DNA of 64,000 bases. Origin: Aulostomus chinensis (Eukaryota; Chordata; Actinopteri; Syngnathiformes; Aulostomidae). The stretch covers positions 28,969,074-29,033,073 of the forward strand of contig JBBMOA010000001.1 of assembly GCA_037954235.1 (NCBI GenBank), read 5' to 3'. A program made the position numbers and the translations under genes. The notes below the pieces were generated by a model, which saw only the letters and a program-made list of their open reading frames with translations, was not told the DNA's origin and ran no database searches. Below, piece after piece: positions 8,946-25,800 of this stretch. Numbering within the stretch: the first letter of the stretch is position 1; each line of letters opens with the position of its first letter.

Positions 8946-11900
8946 TTTGAGATCATGAGCAATTCTTCTGACATCACTGTTGCATTATTTTAAGGTTCGT
9001 AGCAACTCTTACTACATGACTGTCAGCATCACTTTGAGGTTATTCGAAAGTTTCACTCCATTACTGTTAGCATCATTTTGAGTTCATTAGCAATTCTTAC
9101 TCCATCACTGTCGCATCATTTTGAGATCATTAGCAATTCTTCCGACATCACTGTCGCATTATTTGGAGGTTCGTAGCAACTCTTACTACATGACTGTCGG
9201 CATCACTTTGAGGTCATTTGAAACTTTCACTCAATTATCTTTAGCATCATTTCGAGTTCATTAGCAATTCTGATTACATCACTGTCGCATCATTTTGAGA
9301 TCATCAGCAATTCTTACGAAATCACTGTAGCATTATATTGAGGTTATTAGCAACTCTTACTATATTACTGTCAGCATCATTTTGAGATCATTAGCAATTC
9401 TTCTGACATCACTGTCACATTATTTTGAGGTTCGTAGCAACTCTTACTACATTATTGTTGCATTATTTTAAGTTTCGTAGTAAGTTTAAGTTTCTTCCTA
9501 CATTACTGTCAGCATCACTTTGAGTTTATTAGCAACTGTCACTACATTACTGTTAGCATCATTTTGAGTTTATTAGCAATTCTGACGACATCACTGTAGC
9601 ATTAATTTGAGTTCATTAGCATCTCTTACTACATGACTGTCAGCATCACTTTGAGGTTGTTCGAAACTTTCACTCCATTACTGTCACATCATTTTGAGAT
9701 CATTAGAAATTCTTCCGACATCACTGTCGCATTATTTTGAGGTTCGTCGCAACTCTTCCTACATGACTGTCAGCATCACTTTGAGGTTATTTCAAACGTT
9801 CACTCCATTACTGTTAGCATCATTTTGAGTTCATTAGCAATTCTTACTAAATCACTGTCGCATCATTTTGAGATCAGTAGCAATTCTTCTGACATCACTG
9901 TCGCATTATTTTGAGGTTTGTAGCAACTCTTATTACATGACTGTCAGCATCACTTTGAGGTTGTTCGAAACGTTCAGTCCATTACTGTTAGCATCATTTT
10001 GAGTTCATTAGCAATTCTTACGACATCACTGTCCCATCAGTTTGAGATCATTACCAATTCTTCTGACATCACTTTTGCATTATTTTGAGGTTCGTAGCAA
10101 CACTTACTACATGACTGTCAGCATCACTTTGAGGTTATTCGAAACGTTCACTCCATTACTGTTAGCATCATTTTTAGTTCATTCGCAATTCTTCCGACAT
10201 CACTGTCGCAATATTTTGAGGTTCGTAGCAACTTTTACTACATTACTGTCGCATTATTTTGAGGTTCGTAGCAACTCTTAGTACATGACTGTAAGCATCA
10301 CTTTGAGGTTATTCGAAACGTTCACTCCATTACTGTTAGCATCATTTTGAGTTCATTAGCAATTCTTACTAAATCACTGTCGCATCATTTTGAGATCTTT
10401 AGCAATTCTTCTGACATCACTATCGCATTATTTTGATGTTCGTAGCAACTTTTACTACATGACTGTCAGCATCACTTTGAGGTTATTCTAAACACTTACT
10501 ACATTACTGTAAGCATCACTGTGAGTTTATTAGCAACTATCACCACATAACTGTAAGCATCATTTTGAGTTCATTAGCAATTCTTACGACATCACTGTCC
10601 CATCAGTTTGAGATCATTACCGTATCTTCTGACATCACTGTCGCATTATTTTTAGGTTCGTAGCAACTCTTACTACATGACTGTCAGCATCACTTTGAGG
10701 TTGTTCGAAACACTTACTACATTACTGTAAGCATCAATGAGTTGATTAGCAACTATCACTACATTACTGTTAGCATCAGTTTGAGTTCATCGGTAATTCT
10801 TCCGACATCACTGTCGCAATATTTTGTGGTTCGTAGCAACTTTTTTGACATTACTGTCGCATTACTTTGAGGTTCGTAGCAACTCTTACTACATTACTGT
10901 TGCATTATTTAAAGGTTCATAGCAACTCTTACTAAATTACCTTCAGCATCACTGTGAGTTTATTAGCAACTATCACCACATCACTGTTAGCATCATTTTG
11001 AGTTCATTAGCAATTCTTACGACATCACTGTCCCATCAGTTTGAGATCATGACCAATTCTTCTGACATCACTGTCGCATTATTTTGAGGTTCGAAGCAAC
11101 TCTCACTTTTTTACTTTTGCATTATTTAAAGGTTCGTAGTGACTCTTACTACATTACTGTCAGCATCACTTTGAATTTATTAGCAACTATCACTACATTA
11201 CTGTTAGCATCATTTTGAGTTAATTAGCGATTCTTACGACATCACTGTAGCATTAAATTGAGTTCATTAGCAACTCTTACTACTTTACTGTTTCATTTTT
11301 TAAGGTTCGTAGCAACCATTACTACATGACTGTCAGAATCACTTTGAGGTTGTTCGAAACTCTTACTACATTACTGTAAGCATCACTGAGTTTATTAGCA
11401 ACTATCACTACATTACTGTTAGCATCATTTTGAGGTTAGAAGCAACTGTGACTACATGACTGTCAGCATCACTTTGAGGTTGTTCGAAACACTTACTACA
11501 TTACTGTAAGCATCACTGAGTTAATTAGCAACTATCACTACATTACTGTTAGCATCATTTTGAATTCATTCGCAATTCTTACGACATCATTTTCCCATCA
11601 GTTTGAGATCATTACAAATTCTTCTGACATCACTGTCGCATTATTTTGAGATTCGAAGTAACTCTTACTACTTTACTGTTGCATTTTTTAAGGTTCGTAG
11701 CAACCATTACTACATGACTGTCAGCATCACTTTGAGGTTGTTCGAAACTCTTACTACATTACTGTAAGCATCACTGAGTTGATTAGCAACTATCACTACA
11801 TTACTGTTCGCATCATTTTGAGTTCATTAGCAATTCTTCCGACATCACTGTCGCAATATTTTGAGGTTCGTCGCAACTTTTACTACATTACTGTCGCATT

Positions 11901-14900
11901 ATTTTGAGATTCATAGCAACTCTTAGTACATGACTGTCAGCATCACTTTGAGGTTATTCGAAACTTTCACCCCATTACTGTTAGCATCATTTTGAGTTCA
12001 TTAGCAATTCTTACTAAATCACTGTCGCATCATTTTGAGATCTTTAGCAATTCTTCTGACATCACTGTCGCATTATTTTTAGGTTCGTAGCAACTGTTAC
12101 TACATGACTGTCAGCATCACTTTGAGGTTATTCGAAACACTTACTACATGACTGTAAGCATCACTGAGTTAATTAGCAACTATCACTTCATAACTGTTAG
12201 CATCATTTTGAGTTCATTAGCAATTCTTCTGACATCACTGTCGCAATATTTTGAGGTTCGTAGCAACTCTTACTACATGACTGTCAGCATCACTTTTAGG
12301 TTATTCGAAACTTTCACTCCATTGCTGTTAGCATCATTTTGAGTTCATCAGCAATTCTTACTAAATCACTGTCGCATCATTTTGAGATCATTTGCAATTC
12401 TTCCGACATCACTGTCGCATTATTTTGAGGTTCGTATCAAATCTTACTACATGACTGTCAGCATCACTTTGAGGTTATTCGAAACACTTACTACATGACT
12501 GTTAGCATCACTGAGTTGATTAGCAATTATCACTACATTACTGTTCGCATCATTTTGAGTTCAATAGCAATTCTTCCAACATCACTGTCGCAATATTTTG
12601 AGGTTCGTAGATACTTTTACTACATTAATGTCGCATCATTTTGAGATCTTTTGCAATTCTTCTGACATCACTGTCGCATTATTTTTAGGTTCGTAGCAAC
12701 TCTTACTATATTACTGTTGCATTATTTAAAGGTTCATAGCAACTCTTACTAAATTACCTTCAGCATCACTGTGAGTTTATTAGCAACTATCACCACATTA
12801 CTGTTAGCATCATTTTGAGTTCATTAGCAATTCTTACGACATCACTGTAGCATTATTTTGAAGTTTGTAGCAACTCTTACTACCTGACTGTCAGCATCAC
12901 TTTGAGGTTGTTCGAAACTTACTACATGACTGAAAGCATCACTGAGTTTATTAGCAACTATCACTACATTACTGTTTGCATCATTTTGAGTTCATTAGCA
13001 ATTCTTACGACATCACTGTAGCATTAAATTGAAGTTAGTAGCAACTCTTACTACCTGACTGTCAGCATCACTTTGAGGTTGTTCGAAACTCTTACTACAT
13101 GACTGAAAGCATCACTGAGTTTATTAGCAACTATCACTACATTACTGTTAGCATCATTTTTAGTTCATCAGCAATTCTTACTAAATCACTGTCACATCTT
13201 TTTGAGATCATTAGCAATTCTTCCGACATCACTGTCGCATTATTTTGAGGTTCGTAGCAAATCTTACTACATGACTGTCAGCATCACTTTGAGGTTATTC
13301 AAAACACTTACTACATTACTGTTACCATCACTGAGTTGATTAGCAATTATCACTACATTAGTGTTCGCATCATTTTGAGTTTATTAGCAATTCTTCCAAC
13401 ATCACTGTCGCAATATTTTGAGGTTCGTAGCAACTTTTACTACATTACTTTCGCATTATTTTGAGGTTTGTAGCAACTTTTACTACATTACTTTCGCATT
13501 ATTTTGAGGTTTGTAGCAACACTTACTACATGACTGTCAGCATCACTTTGAGGTTATTCGAAAGTTTCACTCCATTACTGTGAGCATCATTTTGAGATCA
13601 TTAGCAATTCTTACTACATCACTGTCGCATCATTTTCAGATCTTTAGCAATTCTTCTGACATCACTGTCACATTATTTTGAGGTTCGTAGTAACTCTTAC
13701 TACATTATTGTTGCATTATTTTAAGGTTCGTAGCAACTCTTACTACATGACTGTCAGCATCACTTTGAGTTTAATAGCAACTATCACTACATTACTGTTA
13801 GCATCATTTTAAGTTCATGAGCAATTCTTACTACATCACTGTCGCATCATTTTGAGATCATTAGCAATTCTTCCGACATCAATGTCGCATTATTTAAAGG
13901 TTCGTAGCAATTCTTACTACATTACTGTTAGCATCACTTTGAGTTCATTCGCAACTATCACTACATTACGTTTAGCATCATTTTGAGTTCATTCGCAATT
14001 CTTACGACATCACTGTAGCATTAAAATGAGGTTAGTAGCAACTCTTACTTCATGACTGTCAGCCTCACTTTGAGGTTGTTCGACACTCTTACTACATTAC
14101 TGTAAGCATCACTGAGTTTATTTGCAACTATCACTACATTGCTGTTAGCATCATTTTCAGTTCATTAGCAATTCTTCCGACATCACTGTCGCAATATTTT
14201 GAGGTTCGTAGCAACTTTTACTCCATTACTGTTGCATTATTTTGAGGTTCGTAGCAACACTTACTACATGACTGTCAGCATCACTTTGAGGTTATTCGAA
14301 ACTTTCACCCCATTACTGTTAGCATCATTTTTGGTTCATTAGCAATTCTTACTACATCACTGTCGCAACATTTTGAGATCATTAGCAATTCCTCTGACAT
14401 CACTGTCGCATCATTTTGAGGTTCGTAGCAACTCTTACTACATGACTTTAAGCATCACTGAGTTTATTAGCAACTATCACTACATTACTGTTAGCATCAT
14501 TTTGAATTCTTTAGCAATTCTTACGACATCACTGTCGCACTATTTTGAGGTTCGTAGCAACTCTTACTACATTACTGTTGCATTATTTAAAGGTTCGTAG
14601 CAACTCTTACTACATTACTGTAAGCATCACTGAGTTTTTTAGCAACTATCACTACGTTACTGTTAGCATCGTTTTGAGTTCAATCGCAATTCTTACGAAA
14701 TCACTGTCATCATCATTTTTAATTTACTCGCAACTCAAACCACATGACTGTCAGCATCACTTTGAGGTCATTCGAAACTTTCACTCCATTACTGTGAGCA
14801 TCATTTTGAGTTCATTCGCAATTCTTATTACATCACTGTCGCATCATTTTGAGATTATTAGCTATTTTTCCGATATCACTGTCACATTATTTTGAGGTTC

Positions 14901-17900
14901 GTAGCAACTCTTACTACATGACTGTCAGCATCACTTTGAGGTTGTTCGAAACACTTACTACATTACTGTCAGCATCACTGAGTTTCTTAGCAACTATCAC
15001 TACATTACTGTTAGCATCATTTTGAGTTCATTAGCAATTCTTACTCCATCACTGTCGCATCAGTTTGAGATCATTAGCAATGCTTCCAACATCACTGTCT
15101 CATTATTTTGATGTTAGTAGCAACTCTTACTACATGACTGTCAGCATCACTTTGAGGTGATTCGAAACTTTCACTACATTACTGTTAGCATCATTTTGAG
15201 TTCATTAGCAATTCTTCCGACATCACTGTAGTATTATTTTGTGGTAAGTAGCAACTCTTATTACATGACTGTCAGCATCACCTTGAGGTTGTTCGAAACT
15301 CTTACTACATTACTGTAAACATCACTGAGTTTATAGCAACTATCACTACATTACTGTTAGCATCATTTTGAGTTCATTAGCAACTCTTACTACATGACTG
15401 TTAGCATCACTTTGAGGTTGTTCGAAACTCTTACTACATTACTGTAAACATCACTGAGTTTATAGCAACTATCACTACATTACTGTTAGCATCATTTTGA
15501 GTTTATTAGCAACTCTTACTACATTACTGTCAGCATCACTTTGAGATCATTAGCAACTATCACTACATTACTGTTAGCATCATGTTGAGTTTATTAGCAG
15601 TTCTTACTCCGTCACTGTCGCATCATTTTGAGATCATTAGCAATGCTTCCAATATCACTGTTGCATTATTTTAAGGTTCGTAGCAACACTTACTGCATGA
15701 CTGTCAGCATCACTTTGAGTTCATTAGCAACTATCACTCCATTACTGTTAGCATCATCTTGAGATCATTAGCAATTCTTCCGACATTACTGTTGCATTAT
15801 TTTGAGGTTCGTAGCAACTGTTACTACATGACTGTCAGCATCACTTTGAGGTTATTCGAAACGTTCACTCCAGTACTGTTAGCATCATTTTGAGTTCATG
15901 AGCAATTCTTACTAAATCACTGTCGCATCATTTTAAGATCTTTAGCAATTCTTCCGACATCACTGTCGCAATATTTTGAGGTTCGTAGCAACTTTTACTA
16001 CATTACTTTCGCATTATTTTGAGGTTTGTAGCAACTCTTAGTACATGACTGTCAGCATCACTTTGAGGTTATTCGAAACGTTCACTCCATTACTGTTAGC
16101 ATCATTTTGAGTTCATTAGCAATTCTTACTAAATCACTGTCGCATCATTTTGAGATCATTAGCAATTCTTCTGACATCACTGTCACATTATTTTGAGGTT
16201 AGTAGCAACTCTTACTAAATGACTGTCAGCATCACTTTGAGGTTGTTCAAAACTCTTACTACATTACTGTAAGCATCACTGACTTGATTAGCAACTATCA
16301 CTACATTACTGTTAGCATCATTTTGAGTTCATTAGCATTTCTTTCTTAATCACTGTCGCATCATTTTGAGATCATGAGCAGTTCTTCCGACATCACTGTC
16401 ACATTATTTTGAGGTTCGTAGTAACTCTTACTACATGTCTGTCAGCATCACTTTGAGGTTGTTCGAAACACTTACTACATCACTGTCAGCATCACTGAGT
16501 TGATTAGCAACTATCAATAAATTACTGTTAGCATCATTTTGAGTTCATGAGCAATTCTTACTAAATCACTGACGCATCATTTTGAGATCTTTAGCAATTC
16601 TTCTGACATCACTGTCGCATTATTTTGAGGTTCGTAGCAACTCTTCCGACATGACTTTCACCATCACTTTGAGGTTATTCGAAAGACTTACTACATTACT
16701 GTAAGCATCACTTTGAGGTTGTTCAAAACTGTTACTACATTACTGTTAGCATCACTGTTTTGATTAGCAACTATCACTAAATTACTGTTAGCATCATTTT
16801 AAGTTCATTAGCAATTCTTCCGACATCACTGTCACAATATTTTGAGGTTCGTAGAAACTTTTACTTCATTACTTTTGCATTATATTGAGGTTCGTAGCAA
16901 CTCTTCGTACATGACTGTCAGCATCACTTTGAGGTTATTCGAAAGTTTCACTACATTACTGTTAGCATCATCTTGAGTTCATTAGCAATTCTTCCGACAT
17001 CACTGTCGCAATATTTTGAGGTTCGTAGCAACTCTTACTACATTATTGTTGCATTATTTTAAGGTTCCTAGCAACTCTTACTACATTACTGTCAGCATCA
17101 CTGAGTTTATTAGCAACTATCACTACGTAACTTTTAGCATCATTTTGAGTTTATGAGCAATTCTCAAGACATCACTGTCGCATTGATTTGAGTTTAATAG
17201 CAACTCTTACTAAATGACTGTCAGCATCACTTTGAGGTTGTTCGAAACTCTTACTACATTACTGTTAGCATCATTTTGAGTTAATTAGCAATTCTTACTA
17301 CATCACTGTCGCATCATTTTTAGATCATTAGCAATTCTTCCGACATCACTGTCGCATTATTTTGAGGTTCGTAGCAACTTTTACTTCATTAATTTTGCAT
17401 TATATTAAGGTTCGTAGCTACTCTTAGTACATGACTGTCAGCATCACTTTGAGGTTATTCGAAACACTTCCTACATTACTGTAAGCATCACTGACTTGAT
17501 GAGCAACTATCACTACATTACTTTTAGCATCATTATGAGTTCATTAGCAATTCTTCCGACATCAGTGTCGCAATATTTTGAGGTTCGTCGCAACTTTTAC
17601 TACATTACTGTCGCATTATTTTGAGGTTCGTAGTTACACTTACTACATGACTGTAAGCATCACTTTGAGGTTATTCGAAAGTTTCACTCCATTACTCTTA
17701 GCATCATCTTGAGTTCATTAGCAACTATCACTACATTACTGTTAGCATCATTTTGAGTTCATTCGCAATTCTTACTACATCACTGTCGCATCATTTTGAG
17801 ATCATTAGCAATTATTCCGACATTACTGTCGCATTATTTTGAGGTTCGTAGCAACTCTTAGTACATGACTGTCAGCATCACTTTGAGGTTATCCGAAATG

Positions 17901-18589
17901 TTCACTCCATTACTATTAGCATCATTTTGAGATCTTTAGCAACTCTTCCGACATCACTGTCGCAATATTTTAAGGTTTGTAGCAACTTTTACTGCATTAC
18001 TGTCGCATTATTTTGAGGTTCGTAGCAACTGTTAGTACATGACTGTCAGCATCACTTTGAGGTTGTTCGAAACACTTACTACATTACTGTAAGCATCACT
18101 GAATTGATTAGCAACTATCACTACATAACTGTTAGCATCATTTTGAGTTCATTAGCAATTCTTACTACATCACTGTCGCAATATTTTAAGGTTCGTAGCA
18201 ACTTTTACGACATTACTGTCGCATTATTTTGAAGTTCATAGCAACTCTTACTACATGACTGTCAGCATCACTTTGAGGTTATTCGAAACACTTACTACAT
18301 TACTGTAAGCATCATTGACTTGATTAGCAACTATCACTACATTACTGTCAGCATCACTTTGAGGTTATTCGAAAGTTTCACTCCATTACTGTTAGCATCA
18401 TTTTGAGTTCATTAGCAATTCTTACTACATCACTGTCGCATCATTTTGAGTTCATTAGCAATTCTTCCGACATCACTGTCGCAATATTTTGAGGTTCGTA
18501 GCAACTTTTACTACATTACTGTCGCATTATTTTGAGGTTCGTAGCAACTCTTAGCACATCACTGTCAGCATCACTTTGAGTTTATTAGC

Positions 18590-19850
18590 AATTCTAACGA
18601 CATCACTGTAGCATTAAATTGAGTTCATTAGCAACTCTTACTAAATGACTGTCAGCATCACTTTGAGGTTATTCGAAACGTTCACTCCATTACTGTTAGC
18701 ATCATTTTGAGTTCATGAGCAATTCTTTCAAAATCACTGTCGCATCTTTTTGAGATCTTTAGCAATTCTTCTGACATCACTGTCACATTATTTTGAGGTT
18801 CGTAGCAACTCTTCCTACATGACTGTCAGCATCACTTTGAGGTTGTTCGAAACACTTACTACATCACTGTAAGCATCACTGACTTGATTAGCAACTATCA
18901 CTACATTACTGCTAGCATCATTTTGAGTTCATTAGCAATTCTTCCGACATCACTGTCGCAATATTTTGAGGTTCGTAGCAACTTTTACTACATTACTGTC
19001 GCATTATTTTGAGGTTCGTAGCAACTCTTCGTACATGACTGTCAGCATCACTTTGAGGTTATTCGAAACACTTACTACATTACTGTAAGCATCACTGAGT
19101 TGATTAGCAACTATCACTACATTACTGTTATCATCATTTTGAGTTTATTAGCATTTCTTCCGACATCACTATCGCAATATTTTGAGGTTCGTAGCAACTT
19201 TTACTACATTACTGTGGCATTATTTTGAGGTTCGTAGCAACAGTTTCTACATGACTGTCAGCATCACTTTGAGGTTATTCGAAAGTTTCACTCCATTACT
19301 GTTAGCATCATTTTGAGTTCATTAGCAATTCTTCCGACATCACTGTCGCAATATTTTGAGGTTCGTAGGAACTTTTACTACATTACTGTCGCATTATTTT
19401 GAGGTTCGTAGCAACTCTTAGTACAAGACTGTCAGCATCACTTTGAGGTTGTTCGAAACACTTACTACATCACTGTCAGCATCACTGAGTTGATATGCAA
19501 CTATCACTACATTACTGTTAGCATCATTTTGATGTTAGAAGCAACTTTTACTACATGACTGACAGCATCACTTTTAGGTTTTTCGAAACACTTACTACAT
19601 TACTGTAAGCATCACTGAGTTTATTAGCAACTATCACTACATTACTGTTCGCATCATTTTGAGATCATTAGCAATTCTTCCGACATCACTGTCGCATTAT
19701 TTTGAGGTTCGTAGCAACTGTTACTACATGACTGTCAGCATCACTTTGAGATTATTCGAAACACTTACTACATTACTGTAAGCATCACTGAGTTGATTAG
19801 CAACTATCACTACATTACTGTTAACATCATTTTGAGTTCATTAGCAATTC
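18590..19850. repeat. Satellite block, copy 1 of a ~1.25 kb segment repeated 7.9 kb downstream
   Basis: Rare variants recur in the same order at 26480-27740: tttcaaaatcactgtcgcat, attactgctagcatc, attactgttatcatc, agcaacagtttctacatgac and gactgacagcatcactttta. The tgctagc variant is at 18911 and 26799, an offset of 7888 bp. Only a few substitutions separate the copies. Confidence 0.88.
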
Positions 19851-22800
19851 TTCCGACATCACTGTCGCATTATTTTGAGGTTCGTAGCAACTGTTACTAC
19901 ATGACTGTCAGCATCACTTTGAGGTTATTCGAAACACTTACTACATTACTGTAAGCATCACTGAGTTGATTAGCAACTATCACTACATTACTGTTAACAT
20001 CATTTTGAGTTCATTAGCAATTCTTCCGACATCACTGTCGCAATATTTTGAGGTTCGTAGCAACTCTTACTACATTATTGTTGCATTATTTTAAGGTTTG
20101 TAGCAACTCTTACTACATTACTGTAAGCATCACTTTGAGTTTATTAGAAACTTTTACTACATTACTGTCAGCATCATCTTGTGTTCATTAGCAATTCTTC
20201 CGACATCACTGTCGCAATATTTTGAGGTTCGTAGCAACTTTTACTACATTACTGTCGCATTATTTTGAGGTTTGTAGCAACACTTATGACATGACTGTCA
20301 GCATCACTTTGAGGTTATTCGAAACGTTCACTCCATTACTGTTAGCATCATTTTGAGTTCATGAGCAATTCTTTCTAAATCACTGTCGCATCATTTTGAG
20401 ATCTTTAGCAATTCTTCCGACATCACTGTCGCATTATTTTGAGGTTCGTAGCAACTCTTACTACATGACTGTCACCATCACTTTGAGGTTATTCGAAACT
20501 CTTACTACATTACTGTAAGCATCACTGAGTTGATTAGCAACTATCACTACATTACTGTTAACATCATTTTAAGTTCATTAGCAATTCTTCCGACATCAAT
20601 GTCGCAATATTTTGAGGTTCGTAGCAACTTTTACTACATTACTGTCGCATTATATTGAGGTTCGTAGCAACTGTTACTACATGACTGTCAGCATCACTTT
20701 GAGGTTATTCGAAACACTTACTACATTACTGTAAGCATCACTGACTTGATTAGTAACTATCACTACATTACTGTTTGCATCATTTTGAGTTCATTAGCAA
20801 TTCTTCCGACATCACTGTCGGATCATTTTGAGATCATTCGCAATTCTTCTGACATCACTGTCGCAATATTTTGTGGTTCGTAGCAACTCTTACTACATTA
20901 TTGTTGCATTATTTTAAGGTTCGTAGCAACTCTTACTACATGACTTTCAGCATCACTTTGAGTTTATTAGCAACTATCACTACATTACTGTTAGCATCAT
21001 TTTAAGTTAATGAGCAATTCTCACGACATCACTGTAGCATTGAATTGAGTTCATTAGCAACACTGACTACATGACTGTCTGCATCACTTTGAGGTTATTC
21101 GAAAGTTTCACTCCATTACTTTTAGCATCATCTTGAGTTCATTAGCAATTCTTCCGACATCACTGTCGCATTATTTTGAGGTTCGTAGCAACTCTTAGTA
21201 CAAGACTGTCAGCATCACTTTGAGGTTATTCGAAAGTTTCACTCCATTACTTTTAGCATCATCTTGAGTTCATTAGCAATTCTTACTACATCACTGTCGC
21301 ATCATTTTGAGATCATTAGCAATTCTTCTGACATCACTGTCACATTATTTTGAGGTTCGTAGCAACTCTTACTGCATTATTGTTGCATTATTTAAAGGTT
21401 CGTAGCAACTCTTACTACATTACTGTAAGCATCACTGAGTTTATTACCAACTATCAATACATTACTGTTTGCATCATTTTGAGTTCATTAGCAATTCTTA
21501 CGACATCACTGTAGCATTAAATTGAGGTTCGTAGCAACTCTTACTACATTACTGTTGCATTTTTTAAGGTTCGTAGCAACTCTTACTTCATGACTGTCAG
21601 CATCACTTTGAGGTTGTTCGAAACTCTTACTACATTACTGTAAGCATCACTGAGTTTATTAGCAACTATCACTACATTACTGTTAGCATCATTTTGAGGT
21701 TAGAAGCAACTGTTACTACATGACTTTCAGCATCACTTTGAGGTTGTTCGAAACTCTTACTACATTACTGTAAGCATCACTGAGTTAATTAGCAACTATC
21801 ACTACATTACTGTCAGCATCATTTTGAGTTCATTAGCAATTCTTCCGACATCACTGTCGCAATATTTTGAGGTTCGTAGCAACTTTTACTACATTACTGT
21901 CGCATTATGTTGAGGTTCGTAGCAACACTTACTACATGATTGTCAGCATCACTTTGAGGTTATTCGAAACTTTCACTCCATTACTGGTAGCATCATTTTG
22001 AGTTCATTAGCAATTCTTACTACATCACTGTCGCATCATTTTGAGATCATTAGCAATTCTCCCGACATCACTGTCGCATCACTTTGAGGTTGTTCAAAAC
22101 TCTTACTACATTACTGTAAGCATCACTGAGTTAATTAGCAACTATCACTACATTACTGTTTGCATCATTTTGAGTTCATTAGCAATTCTTCTGACATCAC
22201 TGTCGCATTATTTTGAGGTTCGAAACACTTACTACATGACTGTCAGCATCACTTTGAGGTTGTTCGAACCTCTTACTACATTACTGTAAGCATCACTGAG
22301 TTTCTTAGCAACTATCACTACATTACTGTTAGCATCATTTTGAGGTTAGAAGCAACTCTTACTACATTACTGTTGCATTATTTAAAGGTTCGTAGCAACT
22401 CTTACTACATGACTGTCAGCATCACTTTGAGTTTATTAGCAACTATCACTACATTACTGTTAGCATCATTTTGAGTTCATTAGCAATTCTTACTACATCA
22501 CTGTCGCATCATTTTCAGATCATTAGCAATTCTTTTGACATCACTGTCGCATTATTTTAAGGTTCGTAGCAACTCTTACTACATTACTGTTTCATTATTT
22601 TGAGTTTATTAGCAACTATCACTACATTACTCTTAGCATCATTTTGAGTTTATTAACAATTCTCACGACATCAGTGTAGCATTAAATTGAGGTTAGTAGG
22701 AACTCTTACTACATGATTGTCAGCATCACTTTGAGGTTATTCGAAACGTTCACTCCATTACTGTTAGCATCCTTTTGAGTTCATTAGCAATTCTTACTAA

Positions 22801-25800
22801 ATCACTTACGCATCATTTTGAGATCTTTAGAAATTCTTCTGACATCACTGTCGCATTATTTGAGGTTCGTAGCAACTCTTACGACATGACTGTCAGCATC
22901 ACTTTGAGGTTGTTCGAAACACGTACTGCATTACTTGAAGTATCACTGAGTTGATTAGAAACTTTAAGTACATCACTGTTAGCATCATTTTGAGTTCATT
23001 AGCAATTCTTACTACATCACTGTCGCATCATTTTGAGATCATTAGCAATTCTTCCGACATCACTGTCGCATTATTTTGAGGTTCGTAGCAACTCTTACTA
23101 CATTACTGTTGCATTATTTAAAGGTTCGTAGCAACTCTTACTACATTACTTTTAGCATCACTTTGAGTTCATTCGCAACTATCACTACATTACTGTTAGT
23201 ATCATTTTCAGTTTATTCGCAATTCTTCCGACATCACTGTTGCATTAAATTGAGGTTAGTAGCAACTCTTACTTCATGACTGTCAGCATCACTTTTAGGT
23301 TGTTCGAAAGTCTTACTACATTACTGTAAGCATCACTGAGTTTATGAGCAACTATCACTACATTGCTGTTAGCATCATTTTCAGTTCATTTGCAATTCTT
23401 CCGACATCACTGTCGCATTATTTTGAGGTTCGTAGCAACTCTTACTACATTACTGTTGCATTATTTAAAGGTTCGTAGCAACTCTTACTACATTACTGTC
23501 AGCATCACTTTGAGTATATTAGCAACTATCACTACATTACTGTTAGCATCATTTTGAGTTTATTACCAATTCTCACGACATCACTGTAGCATTAAATTGA
23601 GGTTAGTAGAAACTCTTACTACATGACTGTCAGGATCACTTTGAAGTTGTTCGAAACACTTACTACATTACTATCAGCATCACTTTGAGTTCATTAGCAA
23701 CTATCACTACATTACTGTTAGCATCATTATGAGGTTAGTAGCAACTCTTACCACATGACTGTCAGCATCACTTTGAGGTTGTTCCAAACACTGACAACAT
23801 TCCCGTAAGCATCACTGAGTTTATTAGCAACTATCACTACATTACTGTTAGCATCATTGTGAGTTCATTAGCAATTCTTCCGACATCACTGTCACAATAT
23901 TTTGAGGTTCGGAGCAACACTTACTACATGACTGTCAGCATCACTTTGAGGTTATTCGAAACTTTCACTCCATTACTTTTAGCATCATTTTGAGTTCATT
24001 AGCAATTCTTACTACATCACTGTTGCATCATTTTTAGATCATTAGCAATTCTTCTGACATCACTGTTGCATTATTTTGAGGTTCGTACCAACTATTACTA
24101 CATTACTGTTGCATTATTTAAAGGTTCGTAGCAACTCTTACTACATTACTGTCAGCATCACTTTGAGTTTATTAGCAACTATCACTACATTGATGTTAGC
24201 ATCATTTTGAGTTTATTAGCAATTCTTACGACATCACTGCAGCATTAAATTGAGGTTAGTAGCAACTCTTTCTTCATGACTGTCAGCATCTCTTTGAGGT
24301 TGTTCGAAACTCTGACTACATTACTGTAAGCATCACTGAGTTTATTACCAACTATCACTACATTACTGTTAGCATCATTTTGAGTTCATTAGCAATTCTT
24401 CCGACATCACTGTCGCATCATTTTGAGATCATTAGCAATTCTTCTGACATCACTGTCGCATTATTTTGACGTTCGGAGCAACTCTTACTACATTACTGTA
24501 AGCATCACTGAGTTTATTAGCAACTATCACTACATTACTGTTAGCATCATTTTGAGTTCATTAGCAATTCTGAGGACATCACTGTCGCAGTATTTTGAGG
24601 TTCGTAGCAACTCTTAGTAAATGACCATCAGCATCATTTTGAGATTATTCGAAACTTTCACTCCATTACTGTTAGCATCATTTTGAATTCATGAGCAATT
24701 CTTACTACATCCCTGTCGCATCATTTTGAGTTCATTAGCAATTCTTACTACATCACTGTCGCATCATTTTGAGATCAATAGCAATTCTTCTGACATCACT
24801 GTCGCATTATTTTGAGGTTCGTAGCAACTCTTACTACATTACTGTCAGCATCACTTTGAGTTTATTAGCAACCATCACGACATTACTGTTAGCATGATTT
24901 TGAGTTTATTAGCAATTCTTACGACATCACTGTAGCATTAAATTGAGTTCATTAGCAACTCTTACTACATGACTGTCAGCATCACTTTGAAGTTGTTCGA
25001 AACACTTATTACATTACTGTAAGCATCACTTTGAGGTTGTTCGAAAGTCTTACTACATTACTGTAAGCATCACTGAGTTTATGAGTAACTATCACTACAT
25101 TACTGTTAACATCATTTTAAGTTCATTAGCAATTCTTATGACATCACTGTCGCAATATTTTGAGGTTTGTAGCAACTTTTACTACATTACTGTCGCATTA
25201 TTTTGAGGTTCGTAGCAACTCTTACTACATGACTGTCAGCATTACTTTGAGGTTATTCGAAACTTTCACTCCATTACTGTTAGCATCATTTTGAGGTCAT
25301 TTGCAATTCTTACTACATCACTGTCGCATCATTTTGGGATCATTAGCAATTCTTCTGACATCACTGTCACATTATTTTGAGGTTCGTAGCAACTCTTACT
25401 ACTTTATTGTTGCATTATTTTAAGGTTTGTAGAAATTCTTACTACATTACTGTCAGCATCGCTTTGAGTTTATTAGCAACTTTCACTACATTACTGTTAG
25501 CATCATTTTGAGTTTATGAGCAATTCTCACGACATCACTGTAGCATTGAATTGAGTTCATTAGCAACTCTTACTAAATGACTGTCAGCATCACTTTGAGG
25601 TTGTTCGAAACTCTGACTACAATACTGTAAGCATCACTGAGTTTCTTCGCAACTATCACTACATTACTTATAGCATCATCTTGTGTTCATTAGCAATTCT
25701 TCCGACATGACTGTCGCAATATTTTGAGGTTCGTAGCAACTTTTACTACATTACTGTCGCATTATTTTGAGGTTTGTAGCAACACTTACGACATGACTGT